A DNA stretch of 64,000 nt from Paulinella micropora (taxonomy: Eukaryota > Cercozoa > Imbricatea > Euglyphida), in assembly GCA_009731375.1 (NCBI GenBank), contig BJOX01000122.1:899661-963660 (forward strand). The letters are read 5' to 3'. The position numbers were made by a program, and so were the translations under genes. The notes below the pieces were generated by a model. It ran no database searches, had not been told where the DNA came from, and saw only the letters and a list, made by a program, of their open reading frames with translations. Position 1 is the stretch's first letter; each line of letters opens with the position of its first letter. Of the stretch, positions 31,196 through 42,067 are shown in pieces.

Positions 31196-33055
31196 CTCTT
31201 ACCTTCGTGCTTACCCGAGCTACTTGATCAGAAACTTGTTGAGCGAACGTCGGCGACAGGGAAGCAAAGCCACTTGTCCCGACGACTGGATCTGTTGAGT
31301 TTGGGGCTTCTCACCACAGCTGGGGGGTCCTTCAGACCAGACCACTTGGGAAAAAGTCCAACGTCGGCGCTTGACGCCAAAAATTAGTAGGGTCTAATCA
31401 AAGTGGATGTCGAACGTAAACGACAGGGCCACTGACAGAGTCGGACTCCACCCCAACCGGATAATCATTAAAGTCTGGCTGTTGCACGGAACACGGTGCT
31501 CTCCGGAATGTCTGGTAAGCTGAGCCTGGACCTCGGCCCTGAAGGCAATGTCCACGGAACGCCACGAAAGGCTCTTGACGCCAAGTCGGACCGGTATGCT
31601 AAGTGTTTAACGATCTCGAACCTAGAGTTCCACTCGCACTGGGCTTCACCAGGCACCTGTTTGTTACACACAGCAAACAGAAATTAGTTCTGCTCTGGCC
31701 CTAAACACGAACAAGACAACGTCCCTCTGGGTGTTTAGACGCTTTCTTCAGTCCTTGGGAACACTGCCCAAGGGTCTTTGCGCTTCAGACGCTCCAAGGC
31801 TTCATAACCTATTGACATACACTGTACCGAAGAATGACTTTAATGATCATACCACGTCCAACAGTAACGGACGACTCAAACGAATGGTAGGTAATAATTA
31901 TAATAACGGAACAATAACTGGACCCGCTTTGTGGGGGCAGATATACCCACTCGGTCCACAAAGCTGGATTGGCAATGATTGTTCTGATACGGGATCTAAC
32001 CGTATAACCCGATTAAATACATGGATATATAAGTTACCAACCTATTACCTAACAAATACCAGTACATAGCAGAGCGGTCACTTCGTTTATTTACGTAGAT
32101 TTCTACTTGTTACAGACTTGGGTTGCAAAGTACGGTCACGAATGAACGTAGATTGTGAGTTTGGTGTGCTCGTACAACTTGAAGCTACTGTAAAGCACTT
32201 GAAGGATGGCTTCAAGTACAACTTATAATCATCAAAGTTCAAGTGTCTGAAATTTGTATTTGGGAAAAGTTTCCTCAGTCAGGATGTAAAAAGGCGGTTT
32301 TCCGTCAGTCTAGTTGACTTGTCCACAAATTTACCGCAACGTGCGCGTTTCACGGGAAATCAGGGGGAAAATGCAATAGAGTGGGAAAAATGCAATACTT
32401 AATACTTTCTAAAAAAAACTTTGACTTGATCGTTTCAAGTCATTTCTGAACGAAACTTCATCAAAAACTAGTTATATACTGAGTGAAGTCGAAAAGTCGT
32501 GCAGAGGAGAATCTAACAGGCTGGTCAAAAAGAGTGAAAAAGTCAACGGTAATGATTTTGGCTGGTCGTTATTAATAAAATGCTCAGTCACCTCTGATAA
32601 GCCCTGTCACGTAGTAACTTGAACCCCTGTTAATAAACTACTTATTTGAAAACTAAACGACTTTCTAGCAATAAGATGATTCAACTGTAGAACCGCTGCT
32701 TGCTTTTCATTGAGCTGATTGTAATTAAACTAGTGGCACTGATTGTATTAAACTCAACATTGTTTGCGTAAAAACTTGAGACAACATTTTGTCACAACAT
32801 TTTATCACGTGCTTGTGCTGGGTTTAACTTGATTCATCAGTTCGTACTTGCAACATTTCACATTTTATCATGATTTCAGTCATCTTGTTTTGTACGAATA
32901 CTTACTGTCATCGTATTTGCTCTTTCTTTTTTTTAACGGAACCACTCTTTTAATACTCGGAAAACACTTGCCACTCGTTTCATTAAACTCAGCGGCGCAA
33001 TTGCCGTTTTCTTTCCCCACTGAACAAGTTTAATGAATGCATTTAGTCAAAACAG
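31196..33055. other. AT-rich region, no supported gene
   Basis: Probably the copia leader/LTR plus host DNA. The string cttgacgccaa occurs at about 31369 and 31574; its complement begins TTGGCGTCAAG, reminiscent of primer-binding sites. A 9-bp perfect inverted repeat (GCTTTGTGG, CCACAAAGC) spans 31926-31964. No LTR pair is visible. Confidence 0.4.
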
Positions 33056-33337
33056 TTGCCTTTCGTTGGGATGAAGGCCAGGGAAGGGGATTATGAAGTA
33101 GGCGAACATAACTTGAAGTCGGCTTTTACGCAAGCACTGTTCAGTAAAAGTAATAAGGCGGTGACATCGACAAACATTTTGTCGGACCCAAGAGAACTTG
33201 AAGGAATCAAGAAGCGAATAGAAGGAAGTAATTATAGGAATGAGCTTTTCAAGTCAAGGTCACGGTCCGTCAGTGGTGAGTTTCTCGATGCACTCAGCGG
33301 CAAAGTGGTGTATGAAGAGGAAGAGTTCAACATCTGA
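33056..33337 (+). CDS. Possible short coding segment
   Basis: An open frame to TGA 33337 with mixed polar composition (KKRIEGSNYRNELFKSRS). No domain. It overlaps a minus-strand frame (33260-33694), so at most one is likely real. Confidence 0.2.
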   Translation: MPFVGMKAREGDYEVGEHNLKSAFTQALFSKSNKAVTSTNILSDPRELEGIKKRIEGSNYRNELFKSRSRSVSGEFLDALSGKVVYEEEEFNI

Positions 33338-33694
33338 TCTCAGTGCACCATGCGCATCTCGCAGACCTGCAGCAATTTTTGCGCGCTTCTTACCACGTTC
33401 GCGGCGATCTGCGGCAGATTTTTCAAACCGCCTTTTTAAGTCACTAGTAGCACATGACGATGTGGAAGATGACGCCAACGATGTGGAAGATGATGCTGAC
33501 GATGACGTGGAGGATGATGCCCGCAGCGACGATGAGGACGAGGCAGATCCAGCCTCCCTCTTTCTCCTCACAACTCTGTCTTTCTTTATGGTTCCATCAG
33601 GTTCTAGGCAGTTCGCGATCATCTTCAAACAGTCGCTGATCACCTGTATGTACTCCTCCGCCGTTTGCCCCATGTATAGAGCCAAATCTGGCAA
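33260..33694 (-). CDS. Possible coding segment with basic and poly-Ser stretches
   Basis: 144 codons: a helical start (AEEYIQVISDCLKMIANCL), KKDRVVRRKR, a poly-Ser/Thr run and a second basic stretch (RRERGKKRAK). Could be an exon of a nuclear protein. Nothing else supports it. Confidence 0.25.
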   Translation of the reverse strand: MPDLALYMGQTAEEYIQVISDCLKMIANCLEPDGTIKKDRVVRRKREAGSASSSSSLRASSSTSSSASSSTSLASSSTSSCATSDLKRRFEKSAADRRERGKKRAKIAAGLRDAHGALRSDVELFLFIHHFAAECIEKLTTDGP

Positions 33695-33775
33695 CAGAAA
33701 GCGAGTGCGAATAGTGCTTGCTTGTTCTGTTTTCTTTTTTCAGTTTGTCTGCCTGTTGTTGCTCAACTTGTTTTG

Positions 33776-33833
33776 TTGCTGTTGTTGTTGTTGTCTTCTC
33801 ATTTCATTCAACGTGACGCATGACGACCCAGGT

Positions 33834-33865
<32 letters not shown>

Positions 33866-34052
33866 ATTGTTGTTGTTATTGTTGTTGTTGTGGTTGTTGT
33901 TGTGGTTGTTGTTGTGGTTGTTGTTGTTGTTGTTTGTTTGTTTGTTTGTTTTTTTGTTTGTTGTTGTTGATGATGATGTTTTTGTTGTTGTTGTTCTTGT
34001 TGTTGTTGTTGTTGTTGCTGTTGTTGTTGGGGGGGGGGGGGGGGGGGGGGAA

Positions 34053-34083
<31 letters not shown>

Positions 34084-34119
34084 AAGAGAGAAAGAAAGAG
34101 AGAGAGAGAGAGAGAGAGA
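33776..34119. repeat. (TTG)n microsatellite, poly-G and (GA)n tract
   Basis: TTG/TTGTTG repeats to about 34028, then long G-runs to about 34083 and a GA tract up to the gap. Confidence 0.93.
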
Positions 34120-34260
34120 NNNNNNNNNNNNNNNNNNNNNNNNNNNNNNNNNNNNNNNNNNNNNNNNNNNNNNNNNNNNNNNNNNNNNNNNNNNNNNNNN
34201 NNNNNNNNNNNNNNNNNNNNNNNNNNNNNNNNNNNNNNNNNNNNNNNNNNNNNNNNNNNN
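34120..34260. other. Assembly gap (141 N)
   Basis: Flanked by (GA)n on the left and CAAAAAAAAT plus poly-G on the right. Confidence 0.99.
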
Positions 34261-34442
34261 CAAAAAAAATGGGGGGGGGGGGGGGGGGGGGGGGGCAGGA
34301 GGAGAAGGAGGAGAAGGAGGCCAGAAGGAGGCCAGGAGGAGGAGGAGGAGGGAGGGAGGGAGGAGTCAAGGGAAATGGCAGAAGGAGAAGCGAAATGGCC
34401 AAAGGACAAACGAATGGCCGAAGGACAAGCGAAATGATACCT

Positions 34443-34640
34443 GCTGCATCCGTTGGTTGATATCTTTCAAGGTTGGTTCGCGTGCAAGTGTGAGCGGCTG
34501 CGAAGAGCCCACGCACATAGGGCACAGGACTCTACCTTGCTCTTGAGATTGAAGGCTTTCTCTGTTCTTACGAGCACACTCTGCATGGTACCAGATGTAG
34601 CACTTGTTGCATGCGAACTGCATCCCCGACCCAAGGCGAC
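34443..34640 (-). CDS. Truncated host exon encoding the C-terminal half of a PHD finger
   Basis: The minus strand encodes CNKCYIWYHAEC, then about 19 residues later CPMC, fitting cysteines 3-4, His-x2-Cys and the last Cys pair of a PHD zinc finger, a chromatin-reader or transposon-associated domain. CAG followed by gtatca at 34442 looks like a 5' splice site. The first Cys pair is absent: upstream sequence turns into the GC-rich start of block 2 near 34650, so the exon seems cut there. Confidence 0.55.
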
Positions 34641-34683
34641 GCCTCTCAACATCCTCTGCCCCCCCTCCACGTCGAGGCTGTGC

Positions 34684-36506
34684 ATGCTCGAGGTCTGGCT
34701 GGCCATGCTGCTGGACGAGCTCCTGGGTGACCCCCGGCGGGAGGGCACACTGCAGCGCCGGCGCCTGCTGGCAGAGCTGACGCCGGTGCTGACCAGGCCT
34801 CTAGACCAGGGTGGCAGAGAGGAGGCCACCGAGTGGATTATCTCTGCCCCCCCTGGCAGACCCCGCCCAGCTTGTACCTGCAGCGGCTGGAACACTCGGC
34901 GCACAGGCTCTTGCTAGGCGCACTTTTTGCCCTGCACCGCAAGGCGCAGCAGCAGGCCGCCCTGGTGGGCAGCCAGGCCGGGCATGGCGGCTGGTGGAGC
35001 CACACCACCCTGCAGACCATCGCCTGTCAGCTCCGCCTCGACCGCTGGGCCAGCCCCAGGCTGCGCGAGCCCAAGCCCTACGCCCGTGCGCTCCTCTGGT
35101 TGCTGCTCCCAGGCGTCGACTCCATCCCCTACTCAGTCAGCCGCTCCGAGGATCTGGAGGCTACGCGCCTGCTGCACGCGCAGCACCAGTTGGAGCAATG
35201 CCTCCAGGCGGCCTCCTGTCTCCACATCTTTGTTCTGCTGTCCCCCCGCGACCTGGCTAGGCCCGCGCACCTTAGCTGCGCCGCCGCCTGGGCCTGGCTC
35301 GATAACGCCCAGGTCCTGCAGCAGGTGCTGACAAAAAACCTCAAGGGCGCCAACGGCGAGCCCCGCCAGCTCCTGGAACTCTTGACGCACTACTGCCAGA
35401 CCAAACGCCAGGCCCCCGGCGCCCTGGCCCTGCCCAACCTCTGCAGGCTCCTCCGCGGGCACTCCCAGGCAACCTCCTGCCTGGTGCTGCTGGCCCTCCT
35501 CGGGGGGCTGTCCACGCACAGCCAAGAGCTCGCGCGCCGCCTGGCCGGGACGAGGGTCGTTGTCGCCGCGGTCACGGGCGCCCACCCCCAAGGGCCCGCC
35601 GCCACCACCAAACAAGTGCGGCTCTCGGTCCTCCTGGCCCTGCTGCTGCGCATGCTGCTACGGGGCCGCGCCGTCAGCGACGCCCTGCCCCCCAGCAAAA
35701 GGCAGCGCGCTAACGAGGCGCGCACAGCCCTCCATGACCCCACCATCACCACCCCCCGCCGCCGGCGCCCCCACCCCGTTGCGCCCGCCGACAGCGGCGC
35801 CCTCTGGGTGAGCGAGAACGACCCCTTGCTGTCCGTCCTGCTCTCTTGGTCGCCACCGCCTTGGTCCTGTTGTCCCCCGGCCTGCGCGGGAGAGACCCCG
35901 GGGGGCAGCGCCGCTTCGAGAGTGCGCTCGGCGCCTTGCTGAGAAACCTCCACGCACCCGCCTGGCTAGGCGCTTGGCTGCGCGCTGTCTACGACAGCGG
36001 AACCGACCAGCAGGCCACCTACGAAGCCTGGCACGACGACGTCAAGTGCCCCCTCCACTTCTACACCGAGACACTCATGATTCGTCGCCGCAGCGGCGCC
36101 GCAGCAAAGGGCGCAAGTTCCGGCGCCCATATCCAACGGGAACTCAAACTCCTGTCCAGCCTCTCCTTGCAACGCCTCGTCCCCAGCCTCTGCGAGGGTA
36201 GCGCAGGAGTACAGCTGGGCCGTCGGTGTGCTGCTGCCTTACCTGCTCAACTCCATGGAGACCGACGCCTTCGGCTCCTTTGTACAAAGCCTGCATCTCA
36301 TCATGGAGCGGGCCCACGAATTCGACGACTGGGTTACTATCATGATCGAAAACGCCACGTTCCCACAATGGAAGATACACATTGAACTTGCCATTGCAGA
36401 AATCACGGACCTGCCGTTTGAAATAGACGACCTAGGCGGCTTGATGGCCACGACGACGACGCAGCTCATGCACAGCGCTAGGCCTGCGCGCTCTGCAGTT
36501 TATTAA
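34684..36506 (+). CDS. Orphan block 2 gene, about 600 residues, frame-disrupted
   Basis: Four successive frames without internal stops read as one helical protein: ATG 34684 (MLEVWLAMLLDELL) to about 34840; then WWSHTTLQTIACQL to about 35845; then RNLHAPAWLGAWLRAV to about 36200; then VGVLLPYLLNSMETD to TAA 36506. Frames abut without spacer, so introns are unlikely. Leu/Ala-rich helices dominate, and no known domain is recognised. It converges on the LRR gene at 36584; poly(A)-type signals follow at 36545. Confidence 0.55.
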
Positions 36507-36542
36507 AAAGAACAAAAAATCATTGTAACTTGTTTTTAATTT

Positions 36543-36568
36543 AAAATAAATAAATAAATAAATAAATT
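36543..36568 (+). promoter_or_regulatory. Tandem AATAAA signals
   Basis: AAATAAATAAATAAATAAAT gives several overlapping AATAAA hexamers 40-60 bases after the upstream gene, and TAA in all three frames. Confidence 0.55.
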
Positions 36569-36583
36569 TTTAAAAAAAAATGC

Positions 36584-37885
36584 CTAGGGCAAGTCGAACA
36601 AACAAGTCAGGTTCCCGTTGCTCAACAATTTTTTTAAGAAACCGGACGAAGTTACTAGCTTGCTGCCTCGCAAATCTAAAAACAGGCTTGGCTCGTGCAG
36701 GGGCCGCATAGACACCCTGCGCTCCAGCCATGAGATCATGATCAGCTCCCAGCTCATGCCCTGCGGGCTATCGCGCACCTCCCATCTGCGCAGATCCGGG
36801 CAGCTCTGCCAGATTAATTCCCAGCAACCTGGTGGCGCCCGCAGCACCGTAGCTTGCAAGGACCTTAACCCTCCAAGTACGGGCAGCAGCCGCGCCAGCG
36901 CCGACGCGTCGCACGGCGTTTCCACGCACAGCTCCTGCAATTTTGCATACTTGCTCTCCCCTGACAACACGCTCAGTGCTGGGAAGTCCTGCGCCCGCAG
37001 CAGCGGGCGCGGAGGCAGGCGCGTGCCTCGCAAATCCAGGTTTGCCAGAGACCCGGCGTGCACAGCTTCGCTCCCACCGTTGCAACCCGCAGCAAACAGG
37101 GCCGCGGCCAGCTCCTCTGGCGAGAGCCCCGACAAGCCCTGCAACGACAGGGTCTCCAGAAAAGGCAGCAGACCCCGCAGCGCCTCGCCGCCTCCGCCGC
37201 GCAGCTCGCAGCTTACCAGCTCCAATGCACGCGGACCGCGCCCCGACCTCGGCCCCTCGTTCGCCTGCGCCGCCCACAACAACCGCAGCAGGCCTAGCAA
37301 GTCAGCCTCCACCCCAAACCGCGCCCGCGCCACCGAGGACAGCACGCTGCTTTCTTGTAAACTGGCGCCTAGCAGCTCATGCAACGACTTGGCGCTGAGA
37401 ACGCGCGTTTGTGTGGGGGCCGCGCGTAGCTCAGAATCAGCTCCAACACCTCCCCCGCCTGCCCTTTGAGTAGTGCCTCGCAGCTCTGCAGCTCCGTGCG
37501 CAGCCTTTGCTCGGCGCGCCGGCTCCCCTCCGGCGCCACCCAGCACAACGACAGTTTTTCCAAGAAGGGTAAGGGCCACAGGCTTTCGAACTCTATCCTC
37601 TTGGTCTCTTCTACCTCCTGCTGAGCTTCCGCCCCCGCGCCGCACACGCGCCAATCCCAGCACCTCAAGCTCAGGCTTCTCAACCAGTGGGTGCGGCTGC
37701 GCAACAGGCCCGGGAAATTCTGCTTCAGGAAAGCAGGTATGTTTCCGTGGTTTGATAATTGCAACGTCGCGTTTTGAAATTGAGTATGCATGCCGTGCAG
37801 TGGAGCGCTGTCTTTGCCAGCAATGCTCCAGCAGCAGCGAGATTGGTTTGTCCAGGGGCACTGTCTTGTCCGCAAGCTCAAACTG
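36584..37885 (-). CDS. LRR protein, frame-disrupted
   Basis: Ends at TAG 36584. The C-terminal half (from about 37390) encodes LRR-like segments (ALELVSCELRGGG, LETLSLQGLSGLSPEEL, LANLDLRGTRLP). The N-terminal half, in another frame, has LRSLSLRCWDW and LEKLSLCWVAPEG. The start is unclear: near 37885 an ATG is offset by a frame from a plausible strand (VQFELADKTVPLDKP). About 430 residues in all. The gene is divergent from the small plus-strand gene at 37965 and convergent with the gene ending at 36506. Confidence 0.6.
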   Translation of the reverse strand, partial: QFELADKTVPLDKPISLLLEHCWQRQRSTARHAYSISKRDVAIIKPRKHTCFPEAEFPGPVAQPHPLVEKPELEVLGLARVRRGGGSSAGGRRDQEDRVRKPVALTLLGKTVVVLGGAGGEPARRAKAAHGAAELRGTTQRAGGGGVGADSELRAAPTQTRVLSAKSLHELLGASLQESSVLSSVARARFGVEADLLGLLRLLWAAQANEGPRSGRGPRALELVSCELRGGGGEALRGLLPFLETLSLQGLSGLSPEELAAALFAAGCNGGSEAVHAGSLANLDLRGTRLPPRPLLRAQDFPALSVLSGESKYAKLQELCVETPCDASALARLLPVLGGLRSLQATVLRAPPGCWELIWQSCPDLRRWEVRDSPQGMSWELIMISWLERRVSMRPLHEPSLFLDLRGSKLVTSSGFLKKLLSNGNLTCLFDLP

Positions 37886-37964
37886 TACTCATGGCGTAGT
37901 AGTGGAGCGGCTCCACGTGCAAGCGAGTAGGGTAGAACAGGGGGGCACACGGGCCCGCCCGGCG

Positions 37965-38393
37965 ATGGACAGGTTTGCCATAGAGCTGCGCTCCAGCCGA
38001 GGATCAGCGCTTGTGCAAACGCTGGGGAATCTGTCCGCCACTCAGGGGCCGACGTCATGCTTCACCTACACGAACCCCGGCGGGGAGTACGTCGACTCAA
38101 CTGAGCTGGAGATTTGGATGCAGTGTGTCGAAACAGCGACGGAAACTCCGTGCGTAGTGGATTACGACGTGGAGGCGCATTGTCGTGTGCTCCCCTCGCC
38201 CAGTGACTCTCCCTCGCCGACCCTCCCCTCCACAACAGCTGCACAGCCAACAGACTCTCATGCCGAGCGGCAAACGTCGTCTGTCAGGCCGTCTGCACGG
38301 CCTGGCAGGGGCGGCGCGGGCGCGATGATGATGATGATGATGATGATGATGCCTTTGGCACTTGTAATAGCATCCGGGTTTTTCTTTATTTAA
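37965..38393 (+). CDS. Small protein with poly-Met run and hydrophobic C-terminus
   Basis: 142 residues from ATG 37965 to TAA 38393. The first 65 residues look globular (MDRFAIELRSSRGSALVQTL, YVDSTELEIWMQ), then a Ser/Pro/Thr-rich linker. An (ATG)9 microsatellite at about 38325-38351 is translated as nine Met, followed by PLALVIASGFFFI, which could anchor the C-terminus in a membrane. Function unknown. Confidence 0.5.
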   Translation: MDRFAIELRSSRGSALVQTLGNLSATQGPTSCFTYTNPGGEYVDSTELEIWMQCVETATETPCVVDYDVEAHCRVLPSPSDSPSPTLPSTTAAQPTDSHAERQTSSVRPSARPGRGGAGAMMMMMMMMMPLALVIASGFFFI

Positions 38394-38405
38394 TTTTTTT
38401 AAAAA

Positions 38406-39971
38406 CTATGGCCGCCCCATGACCGTGCACTCGTGTTCTATTAGATGGTAACGATTATGGCGCAGTCGCAGGTGGCGGACCTCTAGGCGGACAGGTTGTC
38501 CATTGAAAGAGTACCCGATATCTTCGAGCACTATGTTTACAACCTGCATCTCTTCATACCTATTTGGAGTGCCCTCAATACATATAGACGAAGTCCGCAG
38601 ACCTTGTAGCCTCAGTACTTGATCGTGCTGAACATTTTCTTCGTTGTAGTCAATAAGTTCATGTTGCTCGTTGTAGGCAAGACGAATGACGAGGGCTGGC
38701 AACGCAGCAGAGTCTACAATCTGTGTGATAGTGATAGTCGTGCCGTGTTTCTGGAGCCCTGTCAAATCATCGAAGAATGGTTCTACTTCTCCGACCTCGA
38801 TTGTGCACGTGGCGGGCCCCGCGGCGGCTGTGCGTGAGCATAGCGCAATTGTAGACAATTCACTTGCTGCAGCGCCAAGCGGGAGCTGGTGGCGACGGGC
38901 TTGGCAGGCAAAAACCACGTTATTGACTTTAGGCCATAAATATCGAGCTCTATGTCCTTGAGGACGCTGTGGGGGAATTCACGCCTATTTCCCACTTAGC
39001 TTCCGCTTCTTCCAACCGAATCAAGTTCTGAAGCTTAAGGCTAGTGAGCCGGGGTACGCGCTGAAACAACCAGCTAGGAACTTCTTATACCCTGCTTGTC
39101 TTGTATCAGCAAACACTGATAAAGCCGTCACTACCAAGCCTTCAGGCACCTTAAATAAGGGCAGGGTGGTAAAATCACAAACGGGATCAGCTTACTGAAA
39201 TCCTGGAGAATGCACAGGGATACTACGTAGTCAGAACCATTACTTTCGACCAGCAATCCGACAGGATGACCCCCCTGGGGGGGTCCGTCCCAGAGCAGCG
39301 GTAATTTTTCGACGCAGGAACCGGGGGTCCAGCTCGCGTAGGCCCCACCGCCACAGAGCTAATTGTGCATTACACAGCTCTTGGGGCGTGGGCTTGAACA
39401 GGTTCGAAACCCCGTCCTTCTGAAAGCTGAGTTCCTTTATGTCCTTGCACAGCTCTGTCCACATGAGGTCTTCGAGCTGTTCGCACAAGGAAAGAATGTT
39501 TGTACCCGGATCTGTGCCGTCGTTTGGCGACAGCTCTAAAAAGCCAAAGCGGCAGCGGCAGCACCGCAGCCTGTGCAGCACCTTGCTTACCGCGGGGTAC
39601 TTGTCCAGAGCGCTCTTGCCAGGCAGCCGCGCGTACTCGACCAGATAGGCAAACAGCCTGCCGGCGACCGTTGGGATCACTTTCTTCAGTTCCTCTCGTT
39701 TGGGTTTGGGTTCCCTACTAGGAAGCATCGCAACCAGCCTGCACCGCGGCTTCAGCAGCTTCTCAAATAACAGTTGGGTCTCGCTGGCGCCGGGGCTCTT
39801 GTTGCCCGACGGTAGGTAAATGCACACAGCCCCCTCCAGATCCTGAGCAGTGCACCGAGCTCGTGTCTCGCGCTGCTCGGGCGGGCAATCAAGGCAGATG
39901 CCACAGAGGTGGCGGCCATGCGCTCCAGCCTTGCGTTTCTTGCTTGGTGGTTCTGGCCCCGCTTTGTACAT
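38406..39971 (-). CDS. Block 2 LRR-type gene with Cys-rich N-terminus, multiply frame-disrupted
   Basis: ATG 39971 encodes a basic start (PPSKKRKAG, a possible nuclear signal) and a Cys-rich segment (HLCGICLDCPPEQ, RARC). The frame breaks at the CCCCCCCAGGGGGG palindrome near 39268. Past it, the minus strand continues as protein-like sequence in changing frames (KLIPFV, RLTSLKLQNLIRLEE, then LKDIELDIYGLKSI, VRLEVRHLRLRHN) down to TAG 38406. The latter parts resemble the irregular LRRs of the 1,057-residue gene. About 520 residues if joined. Whether this is one gene or two is uncertain. Confidence 0.5.
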
Positions 39972-40373
39972 TTCTTTCCTCTCTCTCTCCCTCCCCTCCC
40001 TTGTCCCCCCTTTTTTTTGCCTTAGTTTATAGTCGCTAATAAGAAAAGGCGGGAGTGCGCCCCCCCTCCCCCCTTATGCACCCCTTTCTTTGCCCGCGCG
40101 GAAAAGAGGAAGAGAAGGAGAAAAGGAAAGGGGAGGGGTGGTTTTATCTGCTTCTCATCTTCTCCCCATCCTCTGCTCACCTCCCAACGTCTTGCTAAAC
40201 AAAAAGAAAAAGAAGGAAGAAAGGGCGAAAGCTGCCAAAGCCAGTTTCGGAGCATTAGCGTCATTCATTCATTTTAAAGAGACCTAGACGTTTGCGCGCA
40301 TGATTGCGCGAGAGAAAAAGCACTTACCTACTTGCCCCATACAAACGCAAGCAATCGAAAAAAACTTAAAGAA
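39972..40373. promoter_or_regulatory. Divergent intergenic region
   Basis: 402 bases between the start codons of the genes at 39971 (-) and 40374 (+), rich in C-runs and A/G-runs. No specific motif. Confidence 0.35.
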
Positions 40374-41030
40374 ATGTACGCGGCCCAGGTTGAGCTATAC
40401 GATCAAGATCCACACAGTATTCCCCAGAGCATGTCTGGTTCAAACAAAGAATTATTATGTGCCTTCGAAGCTTGCGTGTATGACATTCACAACCAAGCCG
40501 CCCTTTTGTCAGTTAAGAAGCAACGATTAGCTGCACTCGAAGTGATGCAAGTACACCATTCACAACTCGAGACTGCCGTAGGCCAAGGACTCGAGAACTG
40601 TGTCTATCAGGCAACAATCAGCTGTGGCCCTCTGGGAACGGTCACGGCTGCTATTGCAGAATATGCGACAATGTGCACCAACAAAGAAAAACCTGCCAAA
40701 GCACACAGACGACGGGCTGAGCTCTCCGAGGCTGTAGAAGCGCTAGAATCCTCGAGATCCAAGCTGGAGGCGCAGTGCCGCGCTTTGGAAAGACTTAAGT
40801 CTCTGCGCTGGAACTACGCAAGAGTATGGTTGAAGATTTCAAAAGACTAGTTGAAGCTACCAAGGACGACTCCGTTCTATAAAGGCTTGCCGACCGAGGT
40901 ACAAGACGCGGAAAACAAAATGGCGCTAGAAACGGGAAAACGAATGAAGAATTGCACTACATTTCCAGCCAAACCCCAACGCAGGCTGCTGCAGGCACAA
41001 GCTCTTCTCGACATGTCTAATAGCACATAG
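40374..41030 (+). CDS. Coiled-coil protein, frame-disrupted
   Basis: ATG 40374 begins a helical, Glu/Lys/Gln-rich protein (AELSEAVEALESSRSKLEAQ, then CRALERLKSLRW) whose frame shifts near 40820 and near 40875, continuing as KNCTTFPAKPQRRLLQAQAL to TAG 41030. About 215 residues. No known family. ATTAAA at 41046 could be a poly(A) signal. Moderate GC here means the indels are not explained by extreme composition. Confidence 0.5.
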
Positions 41031-41104
41031 GTGGATTAGGTGTTCATTAAAAAAAAGAAGTTTTTACTTTTAGCATACTTTAGGCGCGATAATGCCAATT
41101 CTTA

Positions 41105-41949
41105 CTACTTCTTCTTCCTCTGCCGCCCGCAGCGATTACACACGTCTGGGCCACGGCCGTCCAGAACATAGCCATTACGATCCATGCGCACGCCGGTTTG
41201 CTGATGTACCTTTCGCAGAGCTCGTAGCTTCAGTCTGCTGACTAGCTCGGGCTGATCGATCATGGTCACAAGTATTGAATTCAGTTGGCGGATCAGCTTC
41301 TCAGGGGACAGCATCCATGCCCGCAGCTCCGACATCAGCAAGCGAACCCCGTTGTAACCCAGCTCATAACTCGCGCTTGCCAGGTCGGCGTTGTCTTTGT
41401 CTGTCTGAGTTACGCGCGTCTTTTGCACAGCCGACCAAACAGTCCGGCATATCTTTCACCAGCACAGCTAACGCTTGGGCTAGCGGCAACGCCGCGGTCG
41501 GGATTTCTTCATACTGCGCGCTTTTGAACAAAATCGAACCTTGTTGGTTTACTAGCAGAAGCAGTGGTGCGTCCATATCGGTCTCACAAGGCCAGGGTTC
41601 TTCGTCTGTCGAGTCCACTTGTAGCGAAATGTAGCCATCACCTTTTTCTCTGATTGGCTTGCCATCTCCGCCGTACCACCACCACGGCGTCATAAATAGC
41701 TTGACTACGCTGCCGGTGTCGGCATTTTTAAAGATCTGTTCTTTTTGTTCAAAGCGTTGTGTATCTAAAAACAGCGCGCGATTTGGATCTTCTCGTAGCT
41801 GCTTTTTTATCTGCTCTACATCGGGCTCCTGTGCTATGCCCTGATTGCAAGGCCACAAGGGGACTTTGGCTTCCAGTCCCAGCTTTTGTTTGATCTTTGC
41901 CTGCAGGTCATCAAACGTAACCAAGCACTTTTACACGCACCTGCACCAT
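41105..41949 (-). CDS. Orphan gene, possible ubiquitin-like N-terminus, frame-disrupted
   Basis: ATG 41949 starts a beta strand (MVQVRVKV). After a frame change near 41925 comes VTFDDLQAKIKQKLGLE, the strand-helix pattern of a beta-grasp (ubiquitin-like) fold. The body includes DAPLLLLVNQQGSILFKSAQ. A second break near 41425 leads to SELRAWMLSPEKLIRQLNS and a C-terminal CNRCGRQRKKK, ending TAG 41105. About 280 residues. The neighbour at 42068-43291 has a similar layout. Crinkler-type proteins begin with such a fold, but I cannot confirm kinship. Confidence 0.45.
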
Positions 41950-42067
41950 CGAACAGTGACTCGCTGTGGAAATGTCAATGTTTAAGAGTTTGTAGGGTTC
42001 ACGGGAATATCACACGTAGACGGTCTGTATCTTTAATTGAACAGACTCGACAGCACCTGCACCTTGG

